NCBI GenBank assembly: GCA_051453625.1
Contig: JBOZIK010000001.1
Coordinates: 197,527,548-197,591,547 of the forward strand
Length of the DNA stretch: 64,000 nt
Direction of reading: 5' to 3'
Source of the DNA: Welwitschia mirabilis
Lineage: Eukaryota; Gnetophyta; Gnetopsida; Welwitschiales
Numbering within the stretch: position 1 is the stretch's first letter; each line of letters opens with the position of its first letter. The notes under the pieces were generated by a model that saw nothing but the letters and a program-made list of their open reading frames with translations, made no database searches and was not told where the DNA came from. A program made the translations under genes and the position numbers. Shown one piece after another: positions 52,001-61,000 of the stretch.

Positions 52001-55000
52001 TGGGAACAACAGTCCTCCTTAGCTTCCCAACTCAAGAGAAATTAGCTCTAGCATTAGTGATCTTCTTCTAAAGCAGTGAGCATTAGAAAGTGCCTAAAAT
52101 GCCTATAAATATGCTAAGAATTGTGTATTTTACTGATCATCCATTAACTCTCCAAAATCTTCAGATTTGCATTTAAACCTGTATAAAAGTCCTGTAAAAT
52201 AGCTCATCACACCCTATCAAATACATACAATTTGGTAGTGCATCAATGGTTTGCCCAATTTTATACTTTACCCTTTTTTAAAGTAGTTTGCAATCCCCCA
52301 CCTTTCCCCCCTTCTCCCTAAAGTGTTCTCCTATTCTTTAACCTCTTGTGTTCTTTGGATGCAATACATACTTAAGATTGTTGAATGGTGTGAAATGCAC
52401 GCTTAAACAAGTTGCATAACAGTCTCATTACGTTTTGGCTCTATTACTAGTAAAGCCTAATAGATCTTCTTCAAAAAGGATTCTCATCCACGACTATAAC
52501 CAAGGTTAGGTTTTTGATGTTGTTTAGTGTTTTTGGTGAGGTCTATTAGTAAATAAAAGAAGGGAATGGTTGAACTCTACTTGAGAGTGATCACTCTACC
52601 CTTTCATATTTTTCATAGTCATGCCTTTTTTAGTACCTTGTATTTGATAAGGTCTTGTAACTTCATGTTGTATGATCTTGGTGATTAAGGCATTTTCCAC
52701 TCCTACAACTTGTGTCTAGTGGAATTTGATAGACTTATCCTCTATGATCTAGGTGGTTAATGCCCTATGCAACCCTACTCCTTGTGACTAGTGGAGTAAA
52801 TACTTTTTGTGCTTTTGTTTTCATCTAACACTATAGCAATCACCATTTTCTTCATACACCTCATCGGTTAAACAGTGATCAAAGTTGATGTTCATGTAAA
52901 TTCCCTTTCCTAGGCTTAGAAGAGATAATGATGCACTTTCCAAATGAGGTCTTAGNNNNNNNNNNNNNNNNNNNNNNNNNNNNNNNNNNNNNNNNNNNNN
53001 NNNNNNNNNNNNNNNNNNNNNNNNNNNNNNNNNNNNNNNNNNNNNNNNNNNNNNNTGGAAGTGAAGCCAAATCTCTTGATATTATTTATTCCTTTATAGT
53101 GTGACTTTATATATATTTTATATAGTCCCTTTGAAGAAGGCTGCAGTAAAACCGTCTAGGCCTAGGGCTTTCTCATCTGGAATATTCCACAAAGATTGCT
53201 CTATTTCCTTATCAGTGATGGAGGCGCATAGGCTGATATAGTGATACTTTCATACTTTAGCTCCTTTGTTGCATATTGACTGCTGGATAGGGGGGGACAA
53301 GGTGTGGAAGTGCTAAGAAGAGAGCTATGGAACTGCAAAAATTCATGAGCAAACCCTTTTAAAGATTCAATTTTTGTGCCATCTACCCTGTAAAGCACAT
53401 ACACATTGCTTTTGATTCTATTCTTCTTCATTAGAGCTAGAAAAAAGGTTGTGCTAGAATCTCCATCCTTGATCCATGAGGCTTTGGCTCTTTGTTGACA
53501 CATCAAGGTTTCAACCCTTAGAAGCCTTCTATATTCCTTGTATCTTCTTTGCTCCTCTATAAACAAGTTCTGTCCCATAGGGTTGGCCTGCATAGTATGC
53601 TGAATTTGTTGTAGAGCTTGCCTAGCTACCTTGATTCGGCCTGCAATGTTATTCTAGTTTGCAATATGGAAGGCATACATAGGGTATCCATCAATATGCA
53701 TAGTCTAGGTTCTACAACGATAACTAAGAACTGGTCATCCAAACACGAGTTGTTGATGACGCAGAAGGGAGTACTCTTTTTTTGTACTCTTACCGTAGGA
53801 CACCACACAAGGAGAGTGGTTAGAGATGCCAGGAGGCTTAAACTCAGCAAAAGAATTTTCGTAGATGTCCAACCATTTATCATTAACCAAAGCTCTATCT
53901 AATTTACAATACATTCTGGAATCTGAATGGTGGAGATCACTCCAAGTGTAGAACTCAACCGAATAACTCAAGTCTGTGGTGTGGTGGGTAGTAGTAAATC
54001 TTAGCAGCTCCTCAATGTCCCTTCTAGTGACCCTCCTACCATTTATCTTTTCCTTAGCCAAAAGGAAGCAATTAAAGTCTCTGCTAATTAGCCAAGGCTC
54101 ATTTATGGAGGTAGACATTCTATCCAGGTCAGACCATAGCACAGTTCTCTGGGTTGTAGTATTGCAGCCATATATAATAGTGACATAATGCTCTTGTGCT
54201 TCATCCTTGCGTTTGATTCGGGTGTAGATGCACTGGTTTGACTTGTACAATTCAGTGACAGAAAGTGTTGAGAACAAATATGTTTCAATGATGAAGTCAA
54301 CAAAATTATTCGTAGGTCAAAGTAATAGCTCAAATCTGAAAGNNNNNNNNNNNNNNNNNNNNNNNNNNNNNNNNNNNNNNNNNNNNNNNNNNNNNNNNNN
54401 NNNNNNNNNNNNNNNNNNNNNNNNNNNNNNNNNNNNNNNNNNTTGTACAAATCAGTGACAGAAAGAAAAGAGGGATTCTAAAGGACTAAGATTCTCCCTT
54501 TACCACTAGTGTCAAAATTGTTTAGGTGGTTTCAATCTGGGAAAAATCTTGATTTGAATCTATCAAGAGACTGAGCTTGCAATTTAGTTTCTATCAGACC
54601 AAAAACGGACAAAGAGTTAGAGGTAGCAAAATGCTTAGCTTCTCTCTATTTCTCAAGGGAGCCCAGCCCCCTCACATTCCAGGTGGACAACATCATGTTA
54701 AGTAGTAGGACTGGAGCTGGCCGCCTTGCTCCTAGTTGTCTTATTCTGGGTGGCCGAGTTACTTCCTTTAACTTTGTTATTGCCTTTCTTTCCCCCAGAG
54801 ATATGTCCTTTTTACATGTCTTGGGCCTGGCTATGATCTCCTGAGTGGAGCTTGTGCTTATGGTCTAATTCCTTTTTACTACAAGTGGTAGGTGGTTGTA
54901 TCGGTGTTGGGAGTTGCAAGCCTTGGTTTACTGATTCAGAAGGGGCTTCTTGCAAAAGAATTGTCTCAGTCTAGTCCGAGTTCTGTGTTGCATTGCTTGG

Positions 55001-58000
55001 TGCCCTATCAACGATGTTCTTGCCTTGCTCACCTTCCAAGTCAGGCCTGGCTTTGGTCACCTAAGAGGGGCTTGTGAATGTGAGCTATGCCCTTCATTTT
55101 ATCTGTTACATAGGACTGCATCGACGTTGGGTTCTGCTGGCCTGGGTCTACTGAGTCAGAAGGAGATTCCTGGAGAGGAAATGTCTTAGGCTGAACAGAG
55201 TTCTGAGTTGTAGAGCTTAGGGGCCTATCATCAGCGATTTCATGGCTCTTCTCTTTTGGGACCTAGGTTAGAGTTATTTTCTGATTGCAGTCCCTTCCTT
55301 CATGACCAAGAGGTCTACATATTGGGCAACAGGGTGGAATCCATTTGTACTCTACCTCTTGAATGATTTCCTTCTCCTCTGGGCTGCGGAGCTTTATGGT
55401 TCAAGGAAGATCAGCCTCTATCTTGGTCTAAATATACACTCTTGCATACGATAATCTGCCTTTGCAAGCTGTTATGGCATCGATGCATATAGGGCGTCCA
55501 AGCACGCTCGATATCTTACTCAAGGTCGTCTCTCCCCAGAGGTTTGGTCTGAGGCAAGGAAATTTAACCTACAAGGGAAAATTTCTAGTCTCACAAATAT
55601 CCAAATCAAAGTCAGGGGACCAAGGTTGGAGAATCAGAGCTCTGTTGTCAAACGTCCATGGTCCTTGGTCCAGAACTTTGTCCAATGTTTCCTAAGATGA
55701 GGATTTGAAAATAAACATACCTTTGTCTAATTGTGTAACTTCTATCCAGCCAGACTTCCCCCATCTCGCTCGCGTGAAGTTTTCCATACGGATAGGGTTT
55801 GGCCTAATACCGAAGACGTAATCCACAAGATAGTTTTCCCATAAGGAATGTCCTACCGCCAATGTGATTCACGTGTTCTTGATGGTAGAACTTGAGATGT
55901 AAACCATTTTCCTTTGAGCGGTTTCCTACCACTATATCTGCCCAGGATGATTTTCTTGGTTCCTCAGTCATCTGATCTTGGGGGTTGTGCGATGTCAGTG
56001 CCATTTGGGGCAAGGAAGCTAGTAGAACTTAGGAAGTCTAGAAGAGACTCAAGGGAATAGTGTAAGCGCAACTTGCCATGGAGGAGGAGCGTGTTAGCAG
56101 GGAAAAGGCTGTTGCTTAGCTTTCAAAGACAATTTATGTTGCTGGGCTATTTTGACCTAAGAGAGCTTTGCATTGTTGTGTGCTGGTAGGGCAGAAAAGA
56201 CCCAAGCCATAATAAATCCAAAGGCATTTTGTTTGTTATTTGTTTTTACCTTATTGATACTATTGTTGCTGTTAAAGCTGCATATTTTATAACATTATCA
56301 TGTTAAGATGATTCCACCTTCCTTTTCCTTGCTAACTCTTAGGATTATAGTTTTTCCTGAGGAAAACATCTTCTATTTTCAGAAAACCTAAATGCTGAAT
56401 ATAGTTAAGAGGAAGCTAAGGGAAGAGATTGGATGTAGAACCATTTCACATCTAGCACAACTCTTGTTTTGGAGAGTTAACACCCCTATTGTTAATAGTG
56501 TACTAAGTACTAACCACCATAGAACTAGATTTTAAGTTCCTCCCAAACTAAGGAAAGGCATAATAATAAGTATGACACACATAAAGTATATAAGGAATTT
56601 GATTGTTTATGAATTAACAAGGGTAGTAATATCAGAATACTCATTAGATGGCGTAGTAATTAAGTATGCTAAGTTATGAAAGGATGTTTCTTCATAAAGA
56701 CTTATAGTGAAATCTAAGAAATTATTTATACACTTTTTTGGAAATTGGTATTTTTCTTTTTTAACTATTTTTTCCAATTTTGAGAGCATCACGAATGTTA
56801 TAAGTCAAAATGAATCTTAGCATAAAACATAAAAGTGAAAAATAAAGAAAAAAACATGAGCCTATGCCTATAAGTGGTGACTTTAGTCGAAGATGATATC
56901 CTCCACATGCTCCTTCAGAGTCGTGAAGCACTTTTGTAGGGGTGCTCCTAGTGATCCAATGGAAGTTCCCTTGTGGTCTAAAAGAGGAAGGGAATGTGGA
57001 CTACAGCAAACAACGAAAAGGTATTGTGTTTAAGCAACTTTGAAACTATGATATCTTGGCAGTGGGAGAGCTCTATAGATCCTTCATTGCCTAAGTACTA
57101 CCTTCAACAACCTAGATGATTGTAGCCCCAGGTGCTCTCCATCTCCTTAGAGCTAGGTAATTTCTTCCTATGGCTTGGGTCGTGAATTTGAGTGCATGTT
57201 TTTAATTCAGAACTAGCGAATCACACATGAAGCTTGAGTAATCTAACTTACTGAATCCAAATTAAATTAAATTGATCAAATTCTTACTTGTATTAAGGAT
57301 GCTTAAGGAGACATTTCATTATTTCAAACCCAACCAATACAGTGTCAAATCATGTTGATCCACCTTTGATATTGCCATACAAAATTGATTCTTGAACAAG
57401 TTCAAAGTCAAACCAAATATGTACATAAATCCACACCCTCAATATAGAATGTGTTGCATAGTTCAACTCTAATTACATTCATCTCTTTTTCTTTAGAAAC
57501 AACTATATAGACTTGAATTAGATCTGCATAATTAGGTATAAAATTCATTTATGACATGAAAAACTTATTTGGAACCGAGGAAAATTAATTTTGATTTTTT
57601 CAGCATTCATGTTCAAGGTCATGCTACATAAATAGCTTTATAATAAATTAGTAGAAATTAATGAATCAATTAAAGTATTAGGTAGTAGTTGCAAGAATCA
57701 TTGATTGCATCATCCATATTAGTTCAAATCCATTGGAGCAACTCGTTGGCAAAAAGTTGGCAAAAACACTCAAATGACTAGTCACATATTAGTCACTGGA
57801 AAAGGTAAACCCTAATCGAAAAAAGATGGTACAAATATATGGGAGCGACTTGTTGCCTCTACAATGGTTAATCATCAGCTTTTTCTAGTGCTTGGTTGCA
57901 TCTTTCATGTTATTTGTGTTGGCTGCTACTTTTGTTTGTATTGATGCTTGAAACCTTGGTCCTATTGTCTTTTGGCCTTGCAACTTGATTCTAGTTATGT

Positions 58001-61000
58001 TGGCAAGCAACAATAATTCCTTGGTCATTAGAACAAATATGACCTTATGCCCCTATTCCATGCACAAAGGGTGAGTTAGGGAGTAAGATTAGGTCAAAAG
58101 TGTTAGGAGACATTTAGTGTGAAGGAAATTGCAAGCATATTTAATGAAGTTCCAGAGCTCAAACAACAGAAAAGTCTCCATTAGAATAGCAAAAAAGCCA
58201 TTGTACATCTTCCCAAACCCATGCTTCTCTTTCATAGACTCATTTTAGGGTTTCAACCCTTAAAGAAATAAAAAATAATTTAAAAGACAAGGGGGAGGGG
58301 GAACATTGACTAAAGTCCCAAGCCACGTAAGTTACATAAAAATAACTTTTACAACTTTATGAGGGTAAAGACCCTATGGCATTGTTCATGGATAATAAGT
58401 GAATATTCTTATATTATGTTTTGTTGGTCTTGAGCATGATTGTTGGACTCACCACCAAACTCAGGAAGGTAGTCTGTATTTGGGCTTGGCATCTAATCTT
58501 GGCCAAATTCAACAAACTCTGTGCAAAACTTAGGAGGGCCAAAAGAGTCAAATAATATGCATTTTTCTAACATTTTAAGTAATTTTAGGGCTCTAAACAA
58601 GACAATAAGCATTTCTAAGCAATAGATAAGTGTTGTAGATACTATAGACACAATTAATATGTGTGACATACATGTGTGCATGGGTTTTAATGATCATTCT
58701 ATTTCGTTTCAAAAAAATCATTAAATTACTAAATATTCCATGTAACACATTTCAGGTAGTGAAGCTAAGATTTTCAAAAAATGTTCTAATGCAAAAATGG
58801 TAACTATGAAGTTGAGAAGTTATCATGATAATTAAGCATTACTGCAACTATGCTAAGGTATTTACAAAATTAACATATGAAATAGATTAACTAATTAAGA
58901 AACTTTCAAAAATGTATGATAAACTCTACATTGCCACAACCTACATGATTCATATGATATACTTTGAAAATAAAAAATAGACAAAGATCAATACACACTA
59001 AGAACTCATATAGACATAAACCCTTAGCTATGAATGTGCTTTCTTTCTTCAATGTAAACCACTTCTAAAAACATCAAGGACTTGACTTTTTTATTGATCA
59101 CTATTGACTTTGTGAAACAGAGGTGACCAGAATTTTTTAATTGATTTTAGATTTACAAATTATTTTAATAGTGTGATACACTATTTTTTTTAGAACACTT
59201 TCATGAAATGAGTCTAGGAGTCAATGACGTGCCACACTCATCAGATACATTGATTCTGACAAGGTTCCCTGAGTCTGATGAGTTCGTGACCCCTTCATTC
59301 ATGTTGGCCAGCTTAATCAAGAGATTCGTGTCTCCCTACAAACTTGCGACTCGCCTAGGCACTCCATGAATTTGGCAAGTTTGACAAAAATAGTCCTAAG
59401 AGTTTGACAAGGCTATCTTTGTTGAAGCATTGTAAGTGTCCTCCTAAGCAATGTGCATATGGATGAATGCAATCATCTTCTTGTGCGAATGTACATATAG
59501 AGGTGTGCATGCATCATTACTAGTTAATTGCAAGATGACTTCCAACAAACACAAGCCCCTACATAGTGGTCGAAGAAATTTGAGTGTCTTATTCAGGAGC
59601 TGAAATATTGTGGATGTCATGTGGACTGTTGACAACTTTCTAGTAAGATGGTTGTTTTGTTGCTGTACCTTGATGTTATGTTAATTGAAGGCAATGATGT
59701 CCATGGGATTTAATGGTGCACAAAAGAAATGGAAAAAGGTGTGATATGATCAAGTTCAACACTACTACACAAATTTTGTGTATAGGAATTTCTACAAATA
59801 AAATCATGTAGGAAGCTGTGGCTTATTCAATTTGATTACATTGGTGAAGTCCTAAGACGATTTAATATAATTGACTCTACTCATGTTGGCAACAATTGGT
59901 AACATTCCAATTACCTAGACAAGATTTTTCCTAGGTAGAGAAAGAAAGGGGAGAAAAATGGAGAACATCTCATATGCATAGGTTCTTGGAAGCCTGATGT
60001 ATGCTATGGTTTGTAAGGGATTTGATATTTCTTATGCAAAGGGAGTTGTTTCTCACTACATAATCTTGGGCCAGGATGTTTCTAGGGCACTCAACATTTT
60101 AGCTTATGTTTTGGTGCTTTTAGCTTGACTGCAAACAGTTTTGTAGATGCAATTGTGTTGCTTTCAGAGACGCTAAAAATGCACTTCCAATTATATCTTC
60201 ATAGTGGGAGGTGGGGGTGTAACTGGATGCTTCATTTAGAGTGAGATGTAGCTTTGTTATAGTTGGAATGCATAGTCTTGACTGGGGCAGTAAAAGAAAT
60301 GATTTGGTTGAGATGCATTCTTATTTGGTTTGGATTTAATCAGCCATTGCTTGTGGTGTGATGTGGGTTATGATGCCATTCATTTAGCAAAGTCTGTAGG
60401 ATATTATGCTTAAACAAAGTGCATTGATTTCAGGTATCATTTTATTAGAAAGGTATTGGAAGACAAGAAGGTGGATGTGCAAAGGTTCATACTTATAACT
60501 CAAATCTAATGTTGCTATGAAACATCAATCATGTTGCAATGTCATACAGGAGATGTGATTTGGGCATGTTGCAAAATTGTGCATTTCTTGGATTGTTGGG
60601 GTTTGCGGAGTTGTTTTTAAGTCAGAGATTTTTAGCTGTGAAGCCAAATCCATTTTTTATCAAACTCATCACATTAAGTTGGCATGTGTTGTAAGGTACA
60701 ATTAATGTATAAAATCCTGTCATTGCATGTTTTATTAGGAGGTTATTCTAATCTTGTAAATAAACTATTGAGGGACTCAGGTTTGTTTTAAGGGTTTCCC
60801 TTCTTTTGGTATAGAAGGGAAATAAACTCAGTCTTTCATTGTTTGTTTTAAAAGGCTATTCTGCTTTGTGTTCTAATCTTGAGAAACCAGAGGCTTGCGT
60901 AAATTTCCCATGGATGTGGCCTAGATAGAAGCCAAACTACACAAATTGTTGGGAGATGTTTTCTTTGCTTCTTGTTTTGTGTTTTGCACTTTTCTCCATT

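Larger units (their letters stand above)
42168..56110 (-). mobile_element. L1-type LINE inserted in the copia 3' LTR, itself interrupted
   Basis: The 3' end (- strand) is at 42168 with a short A7 tail (T7 at 42168-42174), and the 5' end is at about 56110, where the copia LTR resumes. Short similar sequences GTTGACTG (42160) and GTTGCTTA (56111) may be a decayed target duplication. Order on the - strand: 5' UTR, ORF1 with zinc knuckle, ORF2 endonuclease, linker, 7.4-kb foreign insert (45766-53124), then linker again, RT, zf-RVT and 3' UTR. About 850 bp of ORF2 (44870-45765 and 53125-53945) is present on both sides of the insert with roughly 13% difference. Confidence 0.65.
40194..56294 (+). 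mobile_element. Old copia element, gag only, with a LINE in its 3' LTR
   Basis: Flanked by the 5-bp duplication TTATC at 40189-40193 and 56295-56299. The 5' LTR is 40194-40605 (412 bp). The primer-binding site TGGTATTAGAGCTAGGG follows at 40607. A gag remnant and purine tract come next, then the 3' LTR in two parts, 41931-42167 and 56111-56294, which sum to about 421 bp, close to the 5' LTR length. The two LTRs differ at roughly a quarter of positions, so the insertion is old. The internal region outside the LINE is only 1.3 kb and lacks protease, integrase and RT, so this is a deletion derivative. Confidence 0.75.
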
